Shown in pieces: positions 17,492 to 26,922 of a DNA stretch of 52,030 nt. Both the position numbers and the translations under genes were made by a program. Source of the stretch: Planctomycetia bacterium TMED53 (GTDB taxonomy: Bacteria > Planctomycetota > UBA8108 > UBA1146); contig NHDG01000056.1 in assembly GCA_002167285.1 (NCBI GenBank), positions 1 to 52,030 on the forward strand, read 5' to 3'. The notes under the pieces are model-generated. The model saw only the letters and a program-made list of their open reading frames with translations, was not told where the DNA came from and ran no database searches. The stretch's first letter is position 1; each line of letters starts with the position of its first letter.

Positions 17492-17565
17492 ATCGCAGAG
17501 TTTCCAGGATTTGTTCCGGTCGAGGCGACTTGGGGTTAACATGTAACTGACAAGGAGTAGGGGAA

Positions 17566-18288
17566 GTGCGAATCGCGATCATCTCAGACATTCATGCGAA
17601 TCTCGAAGCCCTGGAGGCGGTGTATGCCTTCTTGGATGGCCAATCGGTGGATCGAGTGTTATGTCTTGGAGATGTGGTGGGGTATGGACCTGATCCTTCC
17701 AAGTGCCTTGGGTTGATCCAAGAACGCTGCGAAATCGTCGTTGCCGGAAATCATGAACATGCCGTCCTTGGTCTTCTCGATTTGGATTACTTCAATCCCG
17801 TGGCCAGGCATGCCACTCATTGGACTCGCGATGCCTTGTCAAAGGCTGAGCTCGAAGTCTTGCGAAGCTGGCCCCTGACTCACGTCGAGGACCCTTTGAC
17901 TTTGGTGCATGGCAGCCTCGATCAGCCCGATCTCTTCGACTACATCCAAACCAGCTGGGAGGCCCACCTCTCCTTCCAGCAACTCAAAACGCCGGTGGGA
18001 TTCATCGGTCACTCCCACGTGCCCATCACATTTCTACTCAGCGATGTCATCGACTACTCGACTGAGGACGAGTTGCTGCTCGACTTTGGCAACCAGGCCA
18101 TCGTGAACGTTGGGAGTGTGGGTCAGCCGCGAGATGGCAATCCGGATGCCTCGGTGGTCATCTTTGACCCGGAGCAAGGAATGGTGCAGAGACATCGAAT
18201 TCCTTACGACATCGAAGCGGTCCAAGCGAAGATTCTCGAATCAGGCTTGCCCGAGTTTTTGGCGCAGCGCCTGGCGGATGGGCGTTAG
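17566..18288 (+). CDS. Metallophosphoesterase (calcineurin-like, YfcE/MJ0936 type)
   Basis: A small cytoplasmic phosphodiesterase or phosphatase with a two-metal site. All the family motifs are present: ISDIHANLEAL (D-x-H, residues 6-16), LGDVVGYGPDP (GD, about 36-46), VAGNHEHA (GNHE, about 64-71), LVHGSLD and GHSHVP (about 148-153). The NVGSVGQPRDG stretch near the C-terminus is typical of this subgroup. Length is 240 aa. The start is a GTG at 17566 with AAGGAG eight bases upstream. The physiological substrate cannot be told from sequence. It is a single-gene unit that diverges from parA. Confidence 0.85.
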   Translation: MRIAIISDIHANLEALEAVYAFLDGQSVDRVLCLGDVVGYGPDPSKCLGLIQERCEIVVAGNHEHAVLGLLDLDYFNPVARHATHWTRDALSKAELEVLRSWPLTHVEDPLTLVHGSLDQPDLFDYIQTSWEAHLSFQQLKTPVGFIGHSHVPITFLLSDVIDYSTEDELLLDFGNQAIVNVGSVGQPRDGNPDASVVIFDPEQGMVQRHRIPYDIEAVQAKILESGLPEFLAQRLADGR

Positions 18289-18479
18289 CGTAAGTCCTTA
18301 TATTGTAAATACTTATGACGTCAGCCCCGAGTGTGTAGAAGCTTATTAGCAGGCACGAATTTGCAGGTATAAAGCGGGATCATCGACTCGATCCAAGCAG
18401 AATTGAAGCGCGAAAATTAAAGCCGTTGCGGGGCAGCTGGGTGAAGATTCTTTATCGATTGAGCAAGTCGAAATGAGAC

Positions 18480-18734
18480 TCAGGATTGTGATGAATCATC
18501 CCTCGGCGGGTCGTCGTCGTCGTTTTCGATCGTTTGCTTAAGCTCGTTGCTGGAATCCTTGATGCCTCTTTTGAACTCGGTGATGCCGCGACCCATGTTG
18601 CGCATAACGTTCGGCAAGCGGCTGCCAAATAGCAACAGTGCGACCACCAAGATCACGACAAGCTCGACTGGGCCTGGAGTCCAGGCAAGTTGAATGAGAT
18701 CGAGTTGGACAAAATTTTGAGTCAGTGCAAGCAT
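18480..18734 (-). CDS. tatA: Twin-arginine translocase subunit TatA/TatB-like
   Basis: A small Tat component that forms the protein-conducting pore for folded proteins. There is one N-terminal membrane helix (VELVVILVVALLLFG), the hinge SRLP, then the amphipathic helix NVMRNMGRGITEFKRGIKD and an acidic tail. The start at 18734 (MLALTQNF, 84 aa) is chosen over the longer track ORF because GGAGG precedes it with good spacing, on the far side of a poly-A/T tract. The short tail favours TatA over TatB, but the two cannot be firmly separated. No tatC is adjacent. Confidence 0.85.
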   Translation of the reverse strand: MLALTQNFVQLDLIQLAWTPGPVELVVILVVALLLFGSRLPNVMRNMGRGITEFKRGIKDSSNELKQTIENDDDDPPRDDSSQS

Positions 18735-18940
18735 CGGTTCCTCCAAAAAAAACAGCGCAGATCCCAAACTCAATCACTCAAAGAACGACTTCAAAGAATC
18801 GATTTCAATCGTCATTCGCAAAAGGTCAGCAAGCCGGTTGCTGTCGATGGATCTATCGACTGATTTAGAGCTCTATTATAGCCCCTAGGCAATCCTACGG
18901 GCAAGATCAGCAAAGGCTACGAAAACCGATAATTTGGGCG

Positions 18941-19585
18941 TTATTCGGCCTCTGCGCCACACAGAGAGAGTGTGATCAATTGGGACATCTGGGCCCTTAG
19001 GGCGGCCATCAGCTCTCTTTCAGAGGATTCAAAGGAGACGTAGATCTTCCCTGATTCCGGATCTTCCGGAACACGAACTCGGAACTCTTTGGAGGTGACG
19101 CGAGTGCCATCGCTGACTCGGAATACCCACCAGCGAACGACGAATCTTCCTTGCAACATTCCTGGCGTCCGCGGGTCACTGAAGCGAATACTTTCGATGC
19201 GTCCGGTGAGCACGTGAGTGGCATCGACTTCTCGACCAACAACATCCCATGGAACTTCATCGCTGTCGGTATGAAAAACCAGATCTTCCACACCGCGATC
19301 AGACAGTGGTGTGATGGGGGGGCAGTCACTACTCATCTGCATTTCGAGGTTTTGAGCGAGGCGGATGCCTTCTTCGGATTCGTAGTGCCAACGCAATGCA
19401 GAAACCGATCTGCCCTTCTCTTGAAAGGGGACGATGAGCAATCGTGATTCCCCGAGATCGACCTCTGGGGCGAGCCTCTCCTCGGTTCCAGAACAGCCTG
19501 TCGAGATGGGTAGAAGCAGCAATAAAAGCACTCTGAGGCTTAAATGCAGCAGATGAGCAGCAATCGATGAACACGGCGGGGTCAT
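18941..19585 (-). CDS. Lipoprotein, LpoB/CsgG/LptE-like candidate
   Basis: A 214-aa predicted lipoprotein. The ATG at 19585 has AGGAAGAGG six bases upstream and starts a signal peptide ending in the lipobox PISTGC; the longer track start is rejected. The mature part begins with SRLLIVPFQEKG and EEGIRLAQNLEMQM, and later has VDATHVLTGRIESIRF and VVRWWVFRVSDGTRV. This alternation resembles the LpoB/CsgG/TolB-N fold (short VxPF strand, later GxI/V strand), but identity is too low to be sure. It follows the giant LptC/LptA-type gene by 83 bases on the same strand. A role in outer-membrane or LPS assembly, as an LptE analogue, is therefore possible but inferred. Confidence 0.6.
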   Translation of the reverse strand: MTPPCSSIAAHLLHLSLRVLLLLLLPISTGCSGTEERLAPEVDLGESRLLIVPFQEKGRSVSALRWHYESEEGIRLAQNLEMQMSSDCPPITPLSDRGVEDLVFHTDSDEVPWDVVGREVDATHVLTGRIESIRFSDPRTPGMLQGRFVVRWWVFRVSDGTRVTSKEFRVRVPEDPESGKIYVSFESSERELMAALRAQMSQLITLSLCGAEAE

Positions 19586-19668
19586 GGAAAACCTCTTCCT
19601 GGAACTGCGATGGAACTCCGCATCATAGGCGCAGATATCTTTATGAAAAGTCACCTGTTCAGGTCTTA

Positions 19669-22617
19669 TCAAGGTCCCGGTCGGCGGTCGAGGCGACCCA
19701 TGCGTCCGAGGCTCGATTCGATCTCTCGAAGAGACCAGCCCCCAGCGCTTGGGAGCGATTCGACACGGTAGCCATTTCTCCTCTGCGTCAACTTAACGGC
19801 GCGGGATGGGGGGAGACTGGAAACACCATCGCGGAAGACCTGAACTTGCTGCCTGCGACTTCCGGTCAGTTCGACGGTGCGATTGCGAGCCAGGATGCGA
19901 GCTCTCTCAGAGAGGATTCGGTAGGGCCCGCCGCGAAGATCGACCGATCCCCAGGCGAGTGCTTCGTGCGCTCGAATCGTCGGATCATTGGCATCTTCTC
20001 GCAGTACCAGAAGCAACTCATCGGACCTGAGATCCACCTTACCCGGGGTGTCACGGCGATCTCCTTCAAGATGGATCACTGCGCTCAAAACCGAAGAAAG
20101 GAGTGCTTCTAGACGCTCTGAAGAGTTTTTTCCCGGGTCGGTGGTTCTCACCAAGACGACCTCCCTGGCGACGATTTCGTCTTTGGGATCGTCCCCTCTA
20201 TGGAAGGTTTGAAGGCCTTGGCCGTCTCCGGAGGAGAGGCTCAGGCGTTGCTGGGCGATATCCCAGTTGAACACATCTCCGCGGAATTCGAGGGCATTCT
20301 GAGGCTGTGCCAAAGTGATTCCGCCGCTTCCTGTCACCGCCTTCAGCGATGGGGGTTCACTCTCGAAATCGACTTCCGCCGTGATGTTTTTCGCATCGAG
20401 CTGCCATGCCATCGGCTGCTCTGAGAGTTCGCCCTGTTTTCCCGGTTGGCTTGCGAGGTAGATCTGCGCTTTCGCATCTCCATTGAGGGAGACGGTCGAT
20501 TCGTTGCGATCGATGGTGATGGCATTCGCTTCGATGGAGCCGGGTGATTTTTCAGCAGAGGAAACTTCGACGCGTTGTTTACCGGGTCCTTGAAAGCGGA
20601 ATCTGTTTTCGCCGACGTCCCACAAAAACTCTCGGCCTTCAGCGCGCAGGTTTTGATGGACGATTTTCACGGGGCGAGAGTCGCTACCAAGGGCTCGAGC
20701 TGCGGAGATCTCTCCCCAGCGGGGGGTGTCTAGCTCGGCCTCATCAGTGGGTTCGATCTGGTCAAATTGGACGACGACTTCAGAGCATTCCAGAGCTAGC
20801 TCATTGAGGCCGGATTCCCCCTCAGGGCCCCGTAGAACGCCATCTACGGCCCCTTTTCCGCGGGCTTGGCCCTCCAATGAAGAGAGCTCCAGAGCGTTGG
20901 CGGTCAGGCGGATGCGCTCACCCATCAAGATCTGCTGTCTTCCGGAGCCAGTCAATTCAAGGAGTCCATCCTGACCCCTCCAGAGCAGATTTTCTGCATT
21001 CACTGTGAGGGTGTCACTGCCTTCAATTTGCATGCGGATCGGTTCTTGGTCCCCGGTCGCTTGGAGGCTTTCAAGTCGCTGTCGGGCATCCCATGTGAGA
21101 ACCAATTCGGCGGCATTCACTCTTCCCGAAGAGTCGGGACCCAACCAGTCACTTGATTTTTGAGTCGGTCCTTGGGGCCACTCTACCAATGCCGCATCGA
21201 CTTCCCCGAGAAAAGTGAGCCTCGGTGAGTTGTCGATGAACGCCACCGTATCAGCCGAGATGCGATTCTCTCCTTCGGAGAAGGTGGCCCTGCTGCGCTC
21301 TCCGGAAACGATTTCCAACTGCTTCTTTGGGGCGTTCCAAATCAAAGCATCACCGTAGATGGCGGCGCCCTTTTCGCGCTGTTCTTTGACGACCACCGGT
21401 TGCCCCAATTTGCCGATGGCCCGCAAGGTTTCCAGACTGCCGTCACCAAAGTCAAAAGTGGCTGTTTCGGCTGATACTGCCCATTTCTGGCCACCTTCGG
21501 GCCCCAAGCGATCTGCTGAGCCGGTTGCTGGGCCTTGTAGAGAACCGCTAATTCCGCCCTCTAAAATGCAGCGGGAAGCGCCGGTTTGAACTCGCGCCCG
21601 GGCTGCTGAAAACCGACCTGCAGGATGGACGATGACGACATCGCCAGTGAGCTCGACATGGTCGGAGCCTTCATTCCATTTCAGCTCGCTACCTTCGATA
21701 CGCGTTTCTTCATCGACGAAAACGGTGATCGGGTTTTCTCGAGCTTGCGAACGGATGCTCATCAACCGACGACTGACAGGGTCGAGTTCCATATCGAGAT
21801 AGTCGGTTGCGATGTGTCTCAGTGGCACTTCGATTTGTGGATCCAAGTTTGCACTGCTAGCGACTTCAAAAATTTTCACACCCCCATCGAAGCGCGCGTT
21901 ACGACCATCTCTTTCGAGCACCAGTGGACCTTGGCAAAGGATGCGCACTTGGTCATCGGAGTTCTCTCCGGAGCCCTCGATGAAGGGGCCGCTACCGTCG
22001 GCGGTGAGGCCCATCAAGATCGGTGGCGAGAGGGTAAATTGCTCCAAACCTGAACTTGATCCGACGTTTCCACGGAAGCCTGAATTTCCACGTAACTCTA
22101 GTTCTGGCCATATCATACGAACAGGGGAACGACCTTCTAGACTGACGTCTGCGCCATCTTTCCAGCGGATTTCGATGTCTCGGGTTTCAAGCCTTGGAGA
22201 ACCTCCAGCACCGATGGCGAGGAGCTCTCCCTCAACGCGTGCGTTCTCGGAGTTTTGATCGGTGACGACTCGGTCTGCTTCGAGCAGGATGTTTTCATCC
22301 GCTTCTTGTTCATCACCGAAGTAGACGGGCAGCTCGATGACGGCATCGATGAGCGTGGTTTGGCTGACAAGGTTTTCTGCTGAAAGAACGACTCCCGAAG
22401 AGTTGTCCATGTGGCCTTTGAGAAGAAAGCGAAGACGTCCGCGAATCAAATCGTAAGAGCGGTAGGACATGCGGTTCTGTTCAACCGGCTCGAGATCGAC
22501 TTCTTCAGTATCGGCGAATTCGCCATCTGTATCTTTACCTCCGAACTGGCCGGTCAGCGCAAGGAAGGCGACGAGGCCGACGGAGAAGATGCCAAGAAAG
22601 AAGGATAATCGCTTCAT
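19669..22617 (-). CDS. Very large LptC/LptA (OstA-like) LPS-transport protein
   Basis: A predicted inner-membrane-anchored periplasmic protein of 982 aa. The start at 22617 (MKRLSFFLGIFSVGLVAFLAL) is supported by an ATGA overlap with the kdsC stop and by a membrane helix right at the N-terminus. The N-terminal part (about 40-180) looks LptC-like (SYDLIRGRLRFLLKG and LLEADRVVTDQNS). The rest is built of repeating beta-jellyroll OstA/LptA-like units of the kind xARFDGGVKI, HVELTGDVVI, LLELTGSGRQQI, STVSLNGDAKAQI and RTVELTGSRRQQV. Normal LptA and LptC are each under about 200 aa, so this one could form a long single-chain part of the bridge across the periplasm. The length and repeat pattern are seen directly; the bridge role is inference. 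Confidence 0.7.
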   Translation of the reverse strand: MKRLSFFLGIFSVGLVAFLALTGQFGGKDTDGEFADTEEVDLEPVEQNRMSYRSYDLIRGRLRFLLKGHMDNSSGVVLSAENLVSQTTLIDAVIELPVYFGDEQEADENILLEADRVVTDQNSENARVEGELLAIGAGGSPRLETRDIEIRWKDGADVSLEGRSPVRMIWPELELRGNSGFRGNVGSSSGLEQFTLSPPILMGLTADGSGPFIEGSGENSDDQVRILCQGPLVLERDGRNARFDGGVKIFEVASSANLDPQIEVPLRHIATDYLDMELDPVSRRLMSIRSQARENPITVFVDEETRIEGSELKWNEGSDHVELTGDVVIVHPAGRFSAARARVQTGASRCILEGGISGSLQGPATGSADRLGPEGGQKWAVSAETATFDFGDGSLETLRAIGKLGQPVVVKEQREKGAAIYGDALIWNAPKKQLEIVSGERSRATFSEGENRISADTVAFIDNSPRLTFLGEVDAALVEWPQGPTQKSSDWLGPDSSGRVNAAELVLTWDARQRLESLQATGDQEPIRMQIEGSDTLTVNAENLLWRGQDGLLELTGSGRQQILMGERIRLTANALELSSLEGQARGKGAVDGVLRGPEGESGLNELALECSEVVVQFDQIEPTDEAELDTPRWGEISAARALGSDSRPVKIVHQNLRAEGREFLWDVGENRFRFQGPGKQRVEVSSAEKSPGSIEANAITIDRNESTVSLNGDAKAQIYLASQPGKQGELSEQPMAWQLDAKNITAEVDFESEPPSLKAVTGSGGITLAQPQNALEFRGDVFNWDIAQQRLSLSSGDGQGLQTFHRGDDPKDEIVAREVVLVRTTDPGKNSSERLEALLSSVLSAVIHLEGDRRDTPGKVDLRSDELLLVLREDANDPTIRAHEALAWGSVDLRGGPYRILSERARILARNRTVELTGSRRQQVQVFRDGVSSLPPSRAVKLTQRRNGYRVESLPSAGGWSLREIESSLGRMGRLDRRPGP

Positions 22618-23129
22618 GCAGGGCTTTCCGGCAGGGACAGGATCCAGTCGCAAACTTGCCTGACAGCGCCAAATCCGCCTTTTTGCGCGGTGACGAGGTC
22701 TGCAGATTCGCGCACTTCGGCGGTCGCATCCGCGGGTGCTACAGAGAATCCGGCCACTGCAAATGCGGGCAGATCGATGAGGTCGTCGCCGATGTAGATC
22801 GTCTCTTCAGCACGGATCCCCAGCTCTTCGAGGACCACACGTAAGCAATCTGCCTTATCGCGGATCCCAGTGTGCAAAGAGGTGATTCCCAGCTCTTGGG
22901 CTCTAAGGTCGGTGCTGCCACTCGGGCGCCCGGAGATCCAAACGACGGCGATGCCGTTGTCGAGCAAACGGCGGATGCCGGCACCATCAGGGATGAAGAA
23001 GCCTTTCGACTCGTTGCCATCGGAGTGAATCGTCACCGTGTTGTCGGTGAGGACACCATCGACGTCGAGGGCGAGAAGCCGGGGTCGGGTGGTGGGGAAG
23101 TGATCGGGTCGTACGCTCATCATGAACAT
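22614..23129 (-). CDS. kdsC: KdsC-type 3-deoxy-D-manno-octulosonate-8-phosphate phosphatase
   Basis: An HAD-superfamily phosphatase (YrbI/KdsC type) that removes phosphate from KDO-8-P in lipopolysaccharide core synthesis. The 171-aa length is normal. Motifs: LLALDVDGVLTDN (nucleophile Asp with DxD), VVWISGRPS (motif II Ser-Gly-Arg), HTGIRDKADCL (motif III Lys) and IGDDLIDLPAF (motif IV). The track ORF begins far upstream in scpA-antisense sequence. The real start is one of three near ATGs (23129, 23123, 23120); 23129 is given, with moderate certainty. The stop overlaps the ATG of the LptC/LptA-type gene, so KDO synthesis and LPS transport are coupled in one operon. It diverges from scpA. Confidence 0.87.
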   Translation of the reverse strand: MFMMSVRPDHFPTTRPRLLALDVDGVLTDNTVTIHSDGNESKGFFIPDGAGIRRLLDNGIAVVWISGRPSGSTDLRAQELGITSLHTGIRDKADCLRVVLEELGIRAEETIYIGDDLIDLPAFAVAGFSVAPADATAEVRESADLVTAQKGGFGAVRQVCDWILSLPESPA

Positions 23130-23268
23130 AGTCTGGCCTGCGATCTTCGGTGGGCAAGTCAGAATTCTAGCCTTCCTGCACCCTTCGCCTCTGCTTCTGA
23201 TATCCTGCAGTGGGTTGTGGCAGCCTGGAGGCGTTGATTCGGCTCGGGCAGCAAACAGGAGAGGCGCG

Positions 23269-24135
23269 ATGAAAGCAGAGAGAATGACGTTGGAAGAGCA
23301 CGACGAAGCGGAAGCAGACACCCCGGACGAGCAGGTCAGCGGCGAGTCTGATTCTCCCGATTCCGCGCCTGATTCTGCACCCTGGGAAGATGGGTTCTGC
23401 GCCCAGCTAGAAGAGTATTCTGGCCCCCTTGAGTTGCTGCTTTACCTGATTCACAAGAACGAGATCGACATTCTCTATATTCCCATCGCGTCGGTTCTCG
23501 AGCAGTTTCTTGAGCATGTCCACGAGGCCCGAGAGCGCGGGCAGCTCGATCTACGAACCACCGGCGATTACCTGGTGATGTCTGCCCGTCTGATTGAGAT
23601 CAAGGCGCGAATGCTTTCACCTCAGCTCCTCGATGAGGAGGATGATCTTCTCGAAGAAGAGCTTGAAGATCCGCGCAAAAACTTGGTCGAGCAGTTGCTG
23701 GAATACCGTGATTTCAAGGAGCGGGCGCTGCTACTACAAGAAGCCCATCGGCGGCGTTCCCTTGGCTACGAGCGGGTTCAGGATGGTATGCCGCCGCCGC
23801 CTCCGGGGACCCTCGATCTTTCGGAGGCTTCAGCCCTCGATCTGTCGGCAGCATTTCAGCGGGTTCTCGACATGCTTCGTGAGCGCAGTGCATTCAGTGT
23901 CATCCAAGGTGAGGAAGTTCCTGTCGAACAATCGATGGGGGAGATCCTCAACACATTGAAGTCACGGCCGGGCCAATCGGTACCCTTTGAGGATCTGTTC
24001 CCCGTCGAACGCGGAATGTCCGGAGCGATCAGCACCTTCCTCGCGCTTCTGGAATTGGCGCGCTTGCACCAACTCAACCTGGTTCAGGTCAATAGCTCTG
24101 ATCCGCTGATGGTTCATCTTCGGTCGGAGGAGTGA
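23269..24135 (+). CDS. scpA: Segregation and condensation protein ScpA
   Basis: A kleisin subunit of the SMC-ScpAB condensin complex, which compacts and helps segregate the chromosome. An acidic N-terminal tail is followed by the signature YSGPLELLLYLIHKNEIDI (about 51-70) and DLRTTGDYLVMSARLIEIKARMLSP, and then by the C-terminal winged-helix region with FLALLELARLHQLNLVQ. The start ATG at 23269 has AGGAGAGG just upstream; the track ORF begins 49 codons earlier in non-coding sequence. Length is 288 aa. No scpB is adjacent. It is followed after only 4 bases by fmt, so these are probably in one operon. Confidence 0.93.
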   Translation: MKAERMTLEEHDEAEADTPDEQVSGESDSPDSAPDSAPWEDGFCAQLEEYSGPLELLLYLIHKNEIDILYIPIASVLEQFLEHVHEARERGQLDLRTTGDYLVMSARLIEIKARMLSPQLLDEEDDLLEEELEDPRKNLVEQLLEYRDFKERALLLQEAHRRRSLGYERVQDGMPPPPPGTLDLSEASALDLSAAFQRVLDMLRERSAFSVIQGEEVPVEQSMGEILNTLKSRPGQSVPFEDLFPVERGMSGAISTFLALLELARLHQLNLVQVNSSDPLMVHLRSEE

Positions 24136-24139
24136 GCAG

Positions 24140-25144
24140 ATGCGGGGCCTCTTCCTCGGTTCTGGACCTTTTGGCATCCCTGCTTTGCGCAGGCTCCAAG
24201 AGGTTTGGCCAGACCTCGTTGTCGGTACTGTTCCTGACGCTCCGCAGGGGCGCCAACGCAAGTTGGCCCCATGTCCCCTCAAAAAGGCAGCCCTTGAGAG
24301 CGGCTTAGAGATCTTTGAAACCGATCGCCTGAAGGGCAAATCGGGCCGTGAGTTTTTACAACTCACCGGGGCAGAACTGGTGATGACTGCAGATATTCGG
24401 CTGATCCTCGGACGTTCATTTCTCGAGGGAGTGCCGCTGGGGTGTTTCAATTTGCACGGATCGATTCTTCCCCGCTGGCGTGGTGCTGCCCCGATCGTCA
24501 GGGCTCTGCTGGCCGGCGACGAGGAGATCGGCGTTTCCCTTTACCGCATGGTTCCGGCCCTCGACGCCGGCCCTGTCGTGGCAGTTCATCGCTGGGCTCC
24601 ACCGGAAAACGTCACCGCGGATCAAGCGGAGGAATATCTGAGTGAGCGTGCGGCGGATCTGTTGATCGACAACTTGGCAGCGTTGCAATCGGGGCAGCCT
24701 CCCCTCCTGGATCAGGATGATGCCCTGGCCACTTTTGCGCCGAAGGTTGAGAAGTCAGAGGGTTGGATCCAATGGGGTGAATCTGCAGATCACATCGATC
24801 GGCAGATCCGAGCCCTCCAGCCGTGGCCAAAAACGCGCAGTTTGTGGTCTCCAGCGCAAATGGCGGATGAGGCTTCAGAGACCCTCATCTTGCACCAGGC
24901 TGCGGCTTTGGAATCTTCCTCTGATCGCCAGGAATCGGCCGTTGAATCACCAGGGACGGTGGTGGAAGTTTCGGAAGAAGGTATCGTAGTTGTATGTGGA
25001 CACGGCTTGATCCGCATCGAGCGATTACAAAGAGCCGGCAAAAAGCCGCTGCAGGCGGTCGAGTTTCTTCGGGGCTTAAAAATTGCGCCTGGGGATAGTT
25101 TCCTTGATCCACCGCAGCAGACGAAGGGTGAGAGTGGGCGATGA
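24140..25144 (+). CDS. fmt: Methionyl-tRNA formyltransferase
   Basis: Formylates the initiator Met-tRNA using 10-formyl-tetrahydrofolate. The catalytic triad is intact, with the same spacing as in E. coli: Asn104 and His106 in CFNLHGS and Asp142 in PALDAGP. The signature SILPRWRGAAPI follows at 108-119. The first strand (RGLFLGSGPFGIPAL) and the C-terminal anticodon/acceptor-binding domain (EKSEGWIQWGESADHIDRQIRALQPWPKT) are present, although the tail is divergent. Length 334 aa is near the usual 310-320. It starts 4 bases after scpA and ends with an ATGA overlap on rsmB, the common fmt-rsmB arrangement. Confidence 0.93.
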   Translation: MRGLFLGSGPFGIPALRRLQEVWPDLVVGTVPDAPQGRQRKLAPCPLKKAALESGLEIFETDRLKGKSGREFLQLTGAELVMTADIRLILGRSFLEGVPLGCFNLHGSILPRWRGAAPIVRALLAGDEEIGVSLYRMVPALDAGPVVAVHRWAPPENVTADQAEEYLSERAADLLIDNLAALQSGQPPLLDQDDALATFAPKVEKSEGWIQWGESADHIDRQIRALQPWPKTRSLWSPAQMADEASETLILHQAAALESSSDRQESAVESPGTVVEVSEEGIVVVCGHGLIRIERLQRAGKKPLQAVEFLRGLKIAPGDSFLDPPQQTKGESGR

Positions 25145-26775
25145 CGGGCCATAGAAGTAAAACTGGCCACAGGTCTGCAAAGGGCCCTTCACCGGAGGAT
25201 TCACGGGGTTCTCAGCGTGATCCGAAGCGTGATTTTCGTAAGGAAGCACGGAAGGACCCACGTGAGGATCCACGGGAGGATGAACCCGAGGTCGAGGAGA
25301 TTCTCGAGCCGCCGTATACCGCACCCCTGTTACAGGGAAGTGGTCATCGCGGTGGCGAGGTTTTCAGCGCTCGGGCTGCGGCGATTCACCTGCTGACTTT
25401 GTGGGAGCAATCCTCCTCAGCACCGATGGAGTCTTTGCTGGGGGAGTATCTGGAGTACACCGGTCTTGCCGATTCTGATCGTCGCTTTCTCGTCGAGTTG
25501 TGTTACGGCAGCGTTCGTATGCGCGGGACGGTTCGTCACCTCGCCGATCACTTTATGGATCGCGCGTTCACTGAAGCGGAACGCACGGTTCGTTCTGCCA
25601 TCGCCATCGGCATCTACCAACGGGTCTACCTGAAAACAGCCGCTCATGCGGCGGTCTCTGCCACCGTTGACGGTTGGCGAGAGGTTGCTCGTTATCTTCC
25701 TGAAGTCGTTGGAGATCCGCCGGAGAGAAGGAATCCAAAAGCGGAAAGCGGCTACATCAATGCCGTTTTACGCAGTGCCTGCGATGGTCTCGAACATACT
25801 GATGAAGATCTCGGCGATCCAGGAGACGCGGTCAGAACCCGAGACGGTTGGGTACGAGTCAAGGATCTGCGACTCCCTTCCGGATCGAAGGGGCGCATCT
25901 TGCGCAGGGGATTGCAGTTCAGTCATCCCCCTGAGCTGATCCGACGCTGGCTCGAACGTTACCAGGAGGATCGGGTCGTCGAGATGCTGCAGCGCAACAA
26001 TGAAGCCCCACCGTTGTTTATCGCTCTTCGAGGCTCCAGAGACCCTGAACACCAAATTCGTATGATGTCGACGATCGACCAAGAGGCTCGGATTGCTCGA
26101 GGGGCACCACGAACCATCGAGGTTCTCGGAGGCGGTCGCATCGAACGGATTCCAGGGTTCACCCAGGGCGATTTTTGGGTTCAGGATCTGACCGCTCGCC
26201 GCCTCGCCCTGCGCATGCCGAAGGGCCAGGATGTGGAACTCCTCGATCTGTGCAGTGCTCCCGGCGGCAAGCTGGCCACCCTTCTCGACCGTGGAGGCAT
26301 CCGCAAGGCGCTCGCCTGCGATGTCTCGCAGGAGAAACTGCAGCTGATTCGCGAAAATCTGGACCGTCTCAACCTGCTCGATCTGCACCAGACCGAGTTT
26401 TCAGAAGTGCCAAAGGATCCCACTAATCTGCGATTTGATGATTCCTTCAATCAGATTCTCGTCGATGCCCCTTGCTCCAACAGTGGCGTGCTCAATCGAA
26501 GACAGGATGCACGCTGGCGTTTTCGTCCCGATGAAATTTCCGAGTTGGAGCAATTGCAGTCCGGTCTCCTGAAGACGGCGATTCGTCATCTTCGAAGGGG
26601 AGGGCATCTTTTGTATTCCACCTGTTCGGTTGAACCTCAGGAGAATCAGGATGTGATTCGCCGGGTGCTTGAGCAGAACACGGAGATCCGTCTTGTTGAA
26701 GAGATGGAAGTGCTTCCCGGTGACCTGGGGGGTGATGGCGGCTACGCCGCTTTACTCCAGCGGGTGGATCGCTGA
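25141..26775 (+). CDS. rsmB: 16S rRNA (cytosine-5)-methyltransferase RsmB-type
   Basis: A 544-aa RsmB/NOP-family rRNA methyltransferase. A charged, low-complexity N-terminus (about 1-75, Arg, Asp, Glu and Lys) precedes a NusB-like RNA-binding domain (SARAAAIHLLTLWEQ to GYINAVLRSA). The catalytic domain carries the SAM motif LLDLCSAPGGKLATLLD, the motif IV Cys in DAPCSNSGVLNRR (about 446) and the catalytic motif VI Cys in LLYSTCSVEP (residue 495). The unusually long N-terminal extension is the only oddity. It overlaps the fmt stop by ATGA. RsmB itself targets C967; other positions are possible in this lineage. Confidence 0.88.
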   Translation: MTGHRSKTGHRSAKGPSPEDSRGSQRDPKRDFRKEARKDPREDPREDEPEVEEILEPPYTAPLLQGSGHRGGEVFSARAAAIHLLTLWEQSSSAPMESLLGEYLEYTGLADSDRRFLVELCYGSVRMRGTVRHLADHFMDRAFTEAERTVRSAIAIGIYQRVYLKTAAHAAVSATVDGWREVARYLPEVVGDPPERRNPKAESGYINAVLRSACDGLEHTDEDLGDPGDAVRTRDGWVRVKDLRLPSGSKGRILRRGLQFSHPPELIRRWLERYQEDRVVEMLQRNNEAPPLFIALRGSRDPEHQIRMMSTIDQEARIARGAPRTIEVLGGGRIERIPGFTQGDFWVQDLTARRLALRMPKGQDVELLDLCSAPGGKLATLLDRGGIRKALACDVSQEKLQLIRENLDRLNLLDLHQTEFSEVPKDPTNLRFDDSFNQILVDAPCSNSGVLNRRQDARWRFRPDEISELEQLQSGLLKTAIRHLRRGGHLLYSTCSVEPQENQDVIRRVLEQNTEIRLVEEMEVLPGDLGGDGGYAALLQRVDR

Positions 26776-26922
26776 TTCCCTGATTCTCTTGCCTCTTTCC
26801 CCTGAAGCGGGGTTGTCCCCTTGGCCTACAATTGTAAAGATTTGATAAGCGAATTGAAAAGAGCCCGTGTAATTCAGGCCGTTTTCGTGTAGATTGACGG
26901 AGGCAGCGTAAAGGGGCGAGCG

